From Lantana camara (taxonomy: Eukaryota; Streptophyta; Magnoliopsida; Lamiales; Verbenaceae): a stretch of 64,000 nucleotides of DNA. Positions 24,101 to 33,123 of this stretch are shown here, piece after piece. The position numbers and the translations under genes are program-made. Position 1 is the first letter of the stretch, and each line of letters opens with the position of its first letter. The notes beneath the pieces were generated by a model. The model was not told the origin of the DNA, searched no databases, and saw only the letters and a program-made list of their open reading frames with translations. The DNA is taken from positions 97,702,001-97,766,000 of the forward strand of contig CM074856.1 of assembly GCA_037501455.1 (NCBI GenBank), read 5' to 3'.

Positions 24101-24111
24101 ACCTTCCCCCC
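24101..24111 (-). other. Polypurine tract of the complex
   Basis: ACCTTCCCCCC on the plus strand, that is GGGGGGAAGGT on the minus strand, touching LTR A. The same tract touches LTR B (43816) and array units 1 and 2 (50028, 56238), showing that those LTR copies all stand in 3'-LTR position. Confidence 0.88.
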
Positions 24112-24930
24112 TTAAGAGAACCCGGTCCCGAGGTTCCACTGCTAAAATGTAGATCCTCGAGTTGTAGTGCTCCAACCCTTCTCCCGAACTCACATAAGAT
24201 CATAACTCTAATGGTGAGGCTTACTCTTGTCATCTATATTGAACCTCCTTTAGGATGTCTTGTTATCGTCGAGGTCCATGCGAGTACTTGATCCGTTAGT
24301 TGTTCGAACTCGATCGGTCATTTCCATGATCGGATAGCTGCAACTGCACCCAACCTCGATGTCGTCTCAGATGCACCACTTGCTACCCATAGTCAGATCA
24401 ACGCGTAACGCAACCACAACAAACAAGAGAGAATCCCATCTCTCAGCACGTAAGTGAGGGAGCCCCATCCCTCAGCACCCACAAGAGAGAGAACCCCGTC
24501 GCTCGAGCACATATAAAAGAGAGAACCCCGTCTCTCAACCTAAGTCGGGCAGATTCCAACATCTCCCAACATTCTAGTTTGAGAAAATCCAGCATCCCTG
24601 AATATCTAAGTACAAGAGAATCCAACATCTCTCGCGCACAAAACTTAGAAAGATTCCAACATCTTTCTATCACATAAATAGAGAGAATCCTACATCTCTC
24701 CAACACGTAGAAAAAGGGAACCTAAGGTCTCTCTTGCACATAAATCCACTGATCAGTTATTCATACATACACATATCATAGTGACACTTGACGAAAAGTA
24801 TGCGATGCATGTTTGGTGTACCTTATACAACTGATATCGGTGTCCCTTGAGTATAGATTCAACGCTCATACCTCAACTCAAGGGGGATATCGCGATGCAA
24901 TCCCTATAAAACAGGGTTACAGTATGTATG
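24112..24930 (-). mobile_element. Internal region of the complex, PPT-proximal part
   Basis: About 0.8 kb without coding signal. It holds a hairpin array at 24427-24700. It is cut by solo LTR S2 at 24931 and continues at 28097. Confidence 0.75.
24427..24700. repeat. Array of nine short hairpins with compensatory arms
   Basis: Roughly every 30-45 bases a stem-loop with C-rich 6-8 nt loop: GAGAGA-ATCCCA-TCTCTC (24427), GAGGGA-GCCCCA-TCCCTC (24456), GAGAGA-ACCCCG-TCGCTC (24487, one mismatch), GAGAGA-ACCCCG-TCTCTC (24519), AGAT-TCCAAC-ATCT (24551), weaker ones near 24580 and 24615, AGAAAGAT-TCCAAC-ATCTTTCT (24647) and GAGAGA-ATCCTACA-TCTCTC (24681). Both arms change together, so pairing and not sequence is what is kept. 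Confidence 0.88.
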
Positions 24931-25399
24931 TGTAACGCCCGAGCGCAAGACGTCACATCCCCCGCACCATGACCCGACCCGTATATGAAATTAATTTTCA
25001 TACACGTGCCGAATCATAGCGAACGGAGACATACACACTCGGTAAGCCAGGCGGGACTAGCTTATCACTTCAACCCCAACATCAACAACAACAATCAGAG
25101 TAACAGAAAGGCGGAAGCAATCATTCATATACTATATACTGAGCTAGATGCTCTAGGTACCAACATGTATTCCATATATTGAGCTATACGCTCTATGTAC
25201 CAATATATAATATTCGAGTAAGATACATATAGGTACCAAATACATGTACGCTCGCAATCATATACAATAATCCAAAATGATCAAAAGAGTAAGCATATGC
25301 GTGTAAAAGAAAGGAAGGCTAGACACCATGCAAGACTCTCCCAGACTTGTATCCCGCCTAGCATCCCTCGTCCAAAAACAACTGAAACAACTCCGGGTT

Positions 25400-25416
25400 C
25401 AGTCTTAGACAGACTG
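25400..25416 (-). other. Conserved LTR stem-loop (S2 copy)
   Basis: CAGTCT-TAGAC-AGACTG, perfect 6-bp stem. The matching hairpin in LTR Z (11500-11516) is CAGTCT-CCTAT-AGACTG: arms kept, loop changed. Confidence 0.8.
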
Positions 25417-27054
25417 GTGGGTATAAAAAGATAGGCATAATATCAATATATCACGGAATTGAAACACATACATGCAAGTTATAATCCTTATTCGAGGTTT
25501 AGAAGCATTTTTCCCAAGTGGGAAATAAAATACAACGAATAGGATTATAACAATTCATTTCATTCATTAGGTCATTAGTGGCCCGGTGAGAGGGCGTGCA
25601 TTATCTCCAACCATCACCTCGTGTAATCCATTAGTCATTCATTCATTCATTCATACATTTCATTCTTTCGTGCACATACATTCGATCATACATTCAATCG
25701 TTCATATACCACCTTCTTCCTCCGGGTAGGGAACGGGTTTGCAAGGCCCGAACCCTCATTCATTAGTGCTAGAGGGGTACATGAATCCCCAAAAGCGCGG
25801 GTCCCCTTTCATTCACTAATCTCCTAGTGAAATCCAGGTTGCCGAAATTGTTGGAACTAGTATATGTGGATTCCCGTCAGCCCATGCTTCCCCGGTTCAC
25901 CAATACACTAAGTCCCGGGCCCCCATTCATTGTGAACATTCATTACTCGCCAAAACTTTTGGTAGGACAATCATAATAAAGGCTTTCATTTAAAACGTTT
26001 GCTCGTTAAAAACTTGCTATAAATACATATATAGGGTTTTGGCCAAAATCTTGCACATTAGGTGTTCGGGGTCATATTGTTAACTAATAGAAGAAAAACC
26101 CACCTTTACATCTCTTACCGAACAATACCAAAAGGAAAAGAGACTTGAGGTAGCCTATGAACCCGGCATGTCTCCACCTGGAGAAACTGTACAAAAGACA
26201 ACATCGTGCAATCATGAGACTCAATACTCAAAATGAACCATATAAGACGCACGGCAATGCATTAACATATGAAGACATGCATGATCAATAACAATGTACT
26301 AATAAGATGTTCATGTCACCATTAATGCCACTTATTCATATAAACAAGCCTTTCATTCATTACACGAGTAAATCGTGTTTGTTCATTATCGTTCGTTCAA
26401 TAACATTCATTCGTTCAATATCCAATTCATTATACATTATTACACATCTCAACCATGCATGTGAATCACTTAGAAGTGTGAGGAATTCACTAAACATATA
26501 GGGAATGCATTGATTACACAAAGAGTCATATTATAGCACTTAAACGTTTACACATACATGTCACGTTTGTCCAATGCAAATCAAGCCATAACACTCATAA
26601 CCATCATCCAATAATCCATTAATATCATAAATACAAGTTTGAATCACAAGAGATCAATTAAAACATATACGGATGTCAAGGGGGTGAAAGGAACGGAAGA
26701 AGATGGATTTTGGCGAAAGTTAACAGTTTTTTGGAAGTGAGCAAGCTGTAAAGAATTGATCATATCTTGAGTTCTAGAAGTTGGAATTTAGTTTTGTTTA
26801 TTGAAAATGAAACTAGACACATAGATATTTTCAATGGTATATGGCACGAATCATGATTCAAAGCGACGTGAAAATGGCGTAGGTTTGAAGTTGGACCAAT
26901 GCAGACTTTCGATAAAGTAGCGACACCATTTTCAAATGATCATAACTCACAAATGGAAAATGATAATGAGGTGATTCCAATTGGAGGATATTCTAGACTT
27001 CAATAGGTTTCCGTGGGTTCAAAAATCAGGTCAAACGGAGTTCAAACGAAGTCA

Positions 27055-27174
27055 GCACGGCCATGTCAATATTGGCCTAAAAGCTGACACGGCCGTGTCG
27101 GAATAAAAAAAATTCCAACTCGAGAGCTTGACACGGCCGTGTTGGAAATGAACTGAAGTTGGACACGGCCGTGT
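27055..27174. repeat. Palindrome array P4 in LTR S2
   Basis: Words: CACGGCCATGTC-like decayed copy at 27055-27067, GACACGGCCGTGTC (27086-27099, perfect 14 bp), ACACGGCCGTGT (27131-27142, perfect) and ACACGGCCGTGT (27163-27174, perfect). They lie 0.92-1.04 kb from the LTR start (28091). Confidence 0.94.
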
Positions 27175-27521
27175 TGGGTTATCTTCTCCGAAAATCCATG
27201 GCTAAGGAGCAAGGGTTCGAGTAGAAATGTTCCAAAACCACCCCAAGACATATCCGGACTAAATCAAGCACTAATATACATCAAAATACACCATAATTCA
27301 TACATATATGCACATATCGTCATCAAATCCTCAATTATCCAACAAATCAATATTATATCTATATACATATATATACACATATATACATATATGCACACAA
27401 CTTTGTAAAAGATGGGGGAAAAGAATGATTAGAGCTCAAGATTACACCCACAACACTTATCTCTCCAAATACTCCAAGTTTCCTCCATAAACTCCAACAA
27501 ATTCATAAAACCATCATAATT

Positions 27522-27526
<5 letters not shown>

Positions 27527-27570
<44 letters not shown>
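27527..27570. repeat. (TA)n microsatellite
   Basis: About 22 uninterrupted AT dinucleotides inside solo LTR S2, just downstream (LTR sense) of the leader. Confidence 0.97.
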
Positions 27571-27572
<2 letters not shown>

Positions 27573-28916
27573 ATGTTCATTTATACACATTATACCTTGG
27601 AAAGTGGAGGAGAAGAAGAAGAAGCTTGATTCTTGAGCTTGCAATGGTAGAAGTGAGCTTGAATCTCCTTGTCTCTTTGGCTTGATAAGTGGTTCGATTG
27701 GAGGGGAGAAGAAAGGAGGTTTGGAGCTTGTGTGTGTGTAGAGATATTGAGAAGAAGAAGAATGAGAGATGAAGAGGGGGAATATGTCGTGTAATACAAG
27801 AGGGAAAAGGGAAAAAATTGTACTTCGGTCCCTCAACAATTTAAGTGTATCTCTTAAGGCCCCAAGGTATGATTGGTGAGTAATTGGGGTCCGATTCAAA
27901 ATTCGATTAAGTCCAAGGATTTCATATAGTATCAAATACGTACATATTCAAAATAAAACATCCATATTACAAGTAAATGTATTAAAACAAGTTTAATCAA
28001 CATAATCACTTGAGTCATATAAGTCACAAAACTCTCGGTCTAAACCCACTCGTGACATCATACATGTACGCCGAAAAGTCGGGGTGTTATAGTATGTATG
28101 TTATATGAGAAGTTAGTGAGCAATCAAGAGAGTTTTAAATCACATAAGCGTGAATAGTTCACATAAGTACGTAACTCATTCATTTCAGCAACGGTTGATA
28201 ACAAGTAGAAATTTCAAGTTACAAATACTAGATCAGGTATCCAAGTTATCACAATTAAAATAGCAATAGTCATCATCCACATCAAGCAAAACAAGGTAAG
28301 AGTATTTAAGCGATGCATGTATGCAAATGCCATGAATGCTTGGCGTACCGTTAACCAAAGTGTAAAAATCTTGACAAGAAAGTTAAGATGAAGCAGTAGG
28401 AGTTGATTAAGCCGAAAATGGTGCAACCCTATTCATCTGAACTTCTTTGTCTTGAGTCTTTTCATGGAGTGGTAACTCAGCAAAGCTCGTTTATCACCAA
28501 ACCCCTTACTAGACCGTAATCCTTGCTCAACTGAATCATCCTCAGTTTCTCCCAAGAATTTTGATTTATGGGTTAAATCTTAGTCTGCTCATCTTCAAGG
28601 ATTTGTCCATGATTCATTTGTCAATCAGATATTTACCTCAGTGTTTCGTTGGATGATCGTGGTGCTAAGCACTTCCCCAAAGCAATCCATGGTATATGAT
28701 CCTGAAACTTGGATAAAGTCTTTCGGCATCTAAGTGTTCTATTCCCACATCAACAATGTCTTCCATCTCATCTTGAAGAAACACCCAAAGAGCTAACAAC
28801 CAATCTTGTCTTGTCGTTCGTTAACTCTAAACGGCACCAAAACCTTCAACACTCACCGATGGTTTATAGCTCGTTGCTTATGTAACATGGTTACCTATCC
28901 ACATCCCTTGAAATTG

Positions 28917-29220
28917 ATCGGATCTTATTTGATCGGATTCTTCTACATTAACTCATTTCCATCAACAAGGTGACTACTCTCAAATAAACGAATCATCAAG
29001 GCCAAAGCTCATCAAACTCCTTCAAAACGGTTCTACTTGATCAGACTCTCCTCCATTGACTTATTTCCTCAACAAGGTGACTACTTCCAAGTAAACGAAT
29101 CATCAAGGCAAAAGCTCATCAAACTCCTTCAAAACGGTTCTACTTGATCAGACTCTCCTCCATTGACTCATTTCCTCAACAAGGTGACTACTTTCAGATG
29201 AACGAATCCTCAAGGTTAAA
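28917..29220. repeat. 107-bp tandem repeat, nearly three copies
   Basis: The word AAACGAATCATCAAGG and neighbours recur at 28986, 29093 and (diverged, GAACGAATCCTCAAGG) 29200, a constant 107-base step. Each unit also has CAACAAGGTGACTACT and TTGATCAGACTCTCCTCC-like blocks. Confidence 0.9.
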
Positions 29221-29697
29221 ATTCGTCAAACTTCATCTTTCAATTGACTTTAAGATAGTAAGTCAATATAGCAATTCTCATTCCTTCAACTCTGAACCTT
29301 TTCATGAACATTGATCTTGGTAAAGAATCCTTTCATCTTTGAACTATAGCGTGTTTTAGTTGTAGTACCAATAGGTAGTGTTGACGGAGGGAAATCTTAG
29401 TGTTAACTCATAGGGCACCCTGAAATTCAAACACTAAATTCGATGCATGCGGATTAGGATGCAAATGAAATGTAACACGTATATCATGTAAATGCAATAA
29501 TTATTTGCAATTTATAAAGCACATAAAATAAGATGTTGCATAATCAAAGTCATAATGTGCACACAATCATATAATCACGAAACAATTCATGCCGAAGGGT
29601 CAAAGTATCAAGTCAAACAAATGCAATGCACAGTTATTCCTATGTTGTACGACCTAGATAGACACAACACGACACTAGAGCTCGGTTTTGCAACCTA

Positions 29698-29711
29698 GAG
29701 CTCTGATACCA
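29698..29711 (-). other. Primer-binding site of the complex
   Basis: GAGCTCTGATACCA on the plus strand is TGGTATCAGAGCTC on the minus strand. It lies 8 bases from the end of LTR B (29720), so LTR B serves as the 5' LTR of this internal region. Confidence 0.92.
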
Positions 29712-29719
29712 CTTAAGGA

Positions 29720-30241
29720 TGTAACACCCCAAACGGAGGATGCCACATCCCCCGCACTAAGACCCAAACCCGGTCACGAAATGGAAAGTCCATGCCCGGA
29801 TCCGAATCAAAGCGAACGGGAGACCAACTCACACACTACGCTAGGCGGATCTAACTCGACAGACTCAGAGCGCGGAAGCAATTTAAACAATTATCATCAG
29901 ATAGCGGAAGCTATTAAATCAACGTATAAAATAAGTGACGGGTTCAACTAGCATAGATACCTAGTCCCGAATCTCAAATCATCGCAACATAATAAACCAA
30001 CATCAGTATCAGCAGAATAGCTAATTACATCCAAATGCTAGCATACTAACCCCACACGGGTTTAAGTCTAAGTAGAGCATAAAACATAATCTCCAAAAGC
30101 GAAATAAGAATACATAACATAAATAGAGTATATGACAAATGCATCTTAACAACAACTAAACCGACAAGTGTGACTCAGATGACTCACTTCCGCCTAGCTC
30201 AAGCCAAAAGGAAACCTACAAACTAAAAGATAAAATGGGGG
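29720..30241 (-). mobile_element. LTR B, left piece (LTR 3' end)
   Basis: Starts TGTAACACCCC and matches LTR A 20023-20545 closely. It is interrupted by the young chromovirus at 30242 and resumes at 40261. Confidence 0.92.
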
Positions 30242-31086
30242 TGTAACACCCCGACTCACAGTCGGTACAGGTAAACTATGTGATTTAATATTATTTGCGT
30301 TTTAGATTATTTGTATAGGACTATTTTGAAGTAATTGAACTTATATGAATTATGTGAATGAATGTTGCATGAGATTTATTCGTTTTGATTTGAGTTGGCC
30401 TTATTTGAACCTGTATTTGTTGAACCGAACCAACTTGAACCGGAAACCTTGAACCGAACCCGTGAACCGACCGGTCCAGCCCTTAAAGGCTGAACCATTC
30501 TCTCTTTTCCTTCTTTACGTTCATAAGCAGCAACTCCAAGCCAAGCAAGAAGCTCAAACCCCCAAGTTTGATCATCCAACTTCCCGAGCCAATATCTCTC
30601 TCGTTTCTTCGTCTTTTCTCGAACTTAGGTATGTTTCGGAATCCTCTCGTCGTGCTCGTCGTTTCTATGGTTTAATTTCTGAATTTGGAGTGAGTTTTAC
30701 ATGCCTTTGTTTCCCTACGTGAATAGTAAGGGTTTCATAAAAAACTTGGATACTTGCTCTTTGCTTGAAGTGTTTGATTCCTAGCTTCATATATGAGTGG
30801 TATATGTTGTATGTGTTGCATTTATGGCATTTAATCCATGGTTGGTGGAGTATTTATTGATGATCATAATTTTAGCTTGAATATTGCAATCCTTTGATCA
30901 TGCCTTTTAATTCCATTTTCTTGAATTATTAAGTGTCAACTTGTCAAGCATGATTTATATGTATTGTGTGTGCATTTTTAGGGGTTGTGGCAACTCTTGG
31001 GCATTGATTTTTGGCCATTTTGGCACCATTTTGGAGCTTCCCCTGTTTCTGTAATAAAATCTCTGCTCCAGCTTTCGAACCAGGCC

Positions 31087-31206
31087 GGAACGGCCGTTCC
31101 CGCCCAGTTTTAAACTGGGAACGACCGTTCCCAGGCCTTTACTGTTCATCCCGAGAGTGGGAACGACCGTTCCCAGTTTGTACTGGGAACGGGAACGGCC
31201 GTTCCC
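31087..31206. repeat. Palindrome array P5 in the young LTR
   Basis: GGAACGGCCGTTCC (31087-31100), CTGGGAACGACCGTTCCCAG (31115-31134, 9-bp arms around AC), TGGGAACGACCGTTCCCA (31158-31175), GGGAACGGCCGTTCCC (31191-31206), plus a CCCAGTTT/AAACTGGG stem at 31104-31120. The right LTR carries the same array at 38450-38569, with one change (38554, G to A) breaking an outer base of the last word. Confidence 0.95.
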
Positions 31207-31231
31207 ATGGCCGGAACCCTTCTACTGGGTC

Positions 31232-31353
31232 AAATCCGCGAGGGTGGATTTTTCCCTTTGGAAAAATCCGCGAGGGTGGATTTGAGGCAGTAGCTTGGGA
31301 AAAATCCATGGGGGTGGATTTTTCCCTTTGGAAAAATCCATGGGGGTGGATTT
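31232..31353. repeat. Four 20-bp dyads AAATCC-N8-GGATTT
   Basis: Copies at 31232-31251 and 31264-31283 have centre GCGAGGGT; copies at 31302-31321 and 31334-31353 have centre ATGGGGGT. Arms are identical in all four. They form two pairs, each joined by TTCCCTTTGGAA-like or similar linkers. They sit directly after P5 and recur in the 3' LTR (38595-38716). Confidence 0.93.
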
Positions 31354-32420
31354 TGCCATTTCTTCTCTTTGCTTTATTTATGCATTTGTATGATTTTAAA
31401 TGCTTTTCTTTTGCATATTAATTGTTATATTTGATTGTTTTGCATAATATTAATTGTGAATAAGTATGTTATGCTATGATTTGTGAATTATTTGACCTAA
31501 TTGTAACATTTTAGCTATGAACATGAATCATGCATTTTGCCGAGCGTCTTCTTTGGTTCATATAGAGGCTAAGTCTTGGGCTCTCGTGTTTTCTTTTCAG
31601 AGGAGGTTCCAGTTGACGAGCCCGAGGCGTAAGTTGTTCACGACCGCTCGTATTTTGTCACGCACAAGGTGAGGTTTAGGAATTTTATTAGCTAAGCGAC
31701 CTAAAGCCTTATGTGATGTTTTCCGGCCGTGCATGTGACTATATATTATATATATAAATATGTACGTGTTGATTAGAATACGTTTATGATCTTGTGAACA
31801 CCTTTGTTTTGGGAAAAGATATTAAATAAGCCTATGTAAGCTATGTTTTGGAAAAGGCTTTACAATTCTGTTAGCGAGATCGCCATGAAAGATTTGGCAT
31901 TTGTTATGATATGATTTGTATGTGTGGATCCAAGGAGCTACGGGTAAGGAACCCTCGGGACGGTTCGGGCCGTCGAGGTTCGGCCTGTGCGTAGTCTCCA
32001 TCCGATATATCACACGCGACCCCTGGGAGTTTGGGAAGGTGTGATATTTCGATGCCTTCGGCGTAAAAACCGGGGAGGGCACGATGTGGGCTCGCTACCC
32101 CTCGTGAGTCTGTATATGTTTGGATGGTTAGGGCCGCCGGTGGCTCTTCCATCATTGGTGTAGAGGAGAGTGTATGATTTCTGTTTTTGTTTGTTCTGAG
32201 GAGTAAAGGTTGGAAGCTCGTTCTCGCCGAGCATTATGTTTTGTTATGTATGTTTGAGAAGTATGAATCGGGATAGTGTTTATGAAATGTTTTAAAGTAT
32301 ATGTATTTGTTTTGGAAAGTTTTAGTTTGTAAAACCTATTCCGGTTCATAATTTCGCCCTTTGCTTTGTGCTCTGCTCTATATATATGTAGGGTGTGGGT
32401 GTGCGTTAGCCCCCTCACTC

Positions 32421-32436
32421 AGTCAGTTGACTGACT
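32421..32436 (+). other. Conserved LTR stem-loop (young element)
   Basis: AGTCAG-TTGA-CTGACT, preceded by CCCCCTCACTC and followed by TTGCAGG about 20 bases on. Second copy at 39784-39799; LTR B copy at 40270-40283. Confidence 0.82.
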
Positions 32437-32900
32437 CCTCGTTTACTCTTTTAGTTGCAGGTTTTGGGAGCGTGAGCTAGGCGGAGAAGTGTGTCTTCTG
32501 TTGCACTTGTCAGTCTAGGTCTCGTTAGGTGCATTTACATACCTGCACTTTATTATTTTGGTAGTTGTACAGTTATGATTTGTATATACTTGCTTACTAT
32601 TTGGTTCGAGCCTGGATGGCTTCTGTACAGGTTTAATTGTTGGTATCTATATGTAAATACTATATGGCTAATTAAGTGTTGGTACCTATGTATATATATG
32701 TGATGATTTTGCTTGTGGCTTTTATTTTATTCGCTTCCGCATACTCTGATTCAGTTCTGTTAGCTCCGCCTAGCCTAGAGGGTGTGTTTGGTCTCCCGTT
32801 CGCTATGATTCGGATTCGGGTGCGGACATTCCATTTCGTATTCGGGTTCGGATTATGGTGCGGGGGATGTGGCCCTACGTGTGGGTGCTACATCTTGAAG

Positions 32901-32912
32901 TGGTATCAGAGC
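32901..32912 (+). other. Primer-binding site of the young chromovirus
   Basis: TGGTATCAGAGC, 8 bases after the LTR terminus at 32892; complementary to the 3' end of initiator methionine tRNA. Confidence 0.95.
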
Positions 32913-33123
32913 GCGGTTGCAAAACCGGGCTCTAGTGTCGTGTGGGTCTGTCTAGGTCGTACGGCTTAGGACAAGGTGACTTTTGATTATGTGCATGTGT
33001 GAATATTTGATTTGAGTATGTGATTACTTGATGAATTGATTACTTGATTATTTTCTTAAATTGTATACATATTCATACACTAATTCACATGCATCTATAT
33101 TACTTGAATTTGTGAGTTTCAGG

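Larger units (their letters stand above)
24931..28091 (-). mobile_element. Solo LTR S2 (3161 bp) nested in the complex
   Basis: Plus-strand ends TGTAACGCCCG and GGGGTGTTATA, flanked by GTATG at 24926-24930 and 28092-28096. On the minus strand the LTR starts TATAACACCCCGAC; the family start is TGTAACACCCC, so the terminal TG has become TA by one transition. The 3' end ...GTGCGGGGGATGTGACG...GGGCGTTACA fixes the orientation. It has a leader with donor-like CCAAG|GTATAA (27595), palindrome array 27055-27174, TCTCC...GGAGA stem 26171-26184 and stem-loop 25400-25416. No PBS or PPT, so solo. Confidence 0.92.
28097..29719 (-). mobile_element. Internal region of the complex, PBS-proximal part
   Basis: About 1.6 kb without gag, RT or integrase motifs. 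With the other part the internal region is only about 2.4 kb, far too short for a gag-pol. The element is therefore non-autonomous or deleted. It contains a 107-bp tandem repeat and ends at the PBS. Confidence 0.75.
30242..32892 (+). repeat. 5' LTR of the young chromovirus
   Basis: TGTAACACCCCGACTCAC...GTGGGTGCTACA. Contents in order: leader and donor (to 30628), palindrome array P5 (31087-31206), four AAATCC...GGATTT dyads (31232-31353), stem-loop (32421-32436), TTGCAGG (32456-32462) and the GCTAGGCGG block. The last 0.5 kb is homologous to LTR A/B. Confidence 0.96.
30629..33122 (+). other. Predicted leader intron of the young chromovirus
   Basis: Donor CTTAG|GTATGT at 30629 ends a CT-rich leader; acceptor GTGAGTTTCAG ends at 33122, one base before the ATG at 33124. 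The 2494-nt intron would remove most of the LTR, both dyad arrays, the PBS and the pre-gag leader. Unspliced RNA would be the genome and spliced RNA the message. Inferred from site consensus and repetition across families only. Confidence 0.45.

Noticed and set aside
27429..27935. 168-residue minus-strand frame in solo LTR S2
   Set aside because: It runs through the CT-rich leader and the (TA)n microsatellite (a long YIYI run), so it is low-complexity non-coding sequence.
33061..33123. Upstream in-frame ATG of the gag-pol frame
   Set aside because: The 21 extra codons are AT-rich leader with no gag resemblance. The ATG at 33124 follows a splice acceptor-like site and starts a typical basic gag N-terminus.
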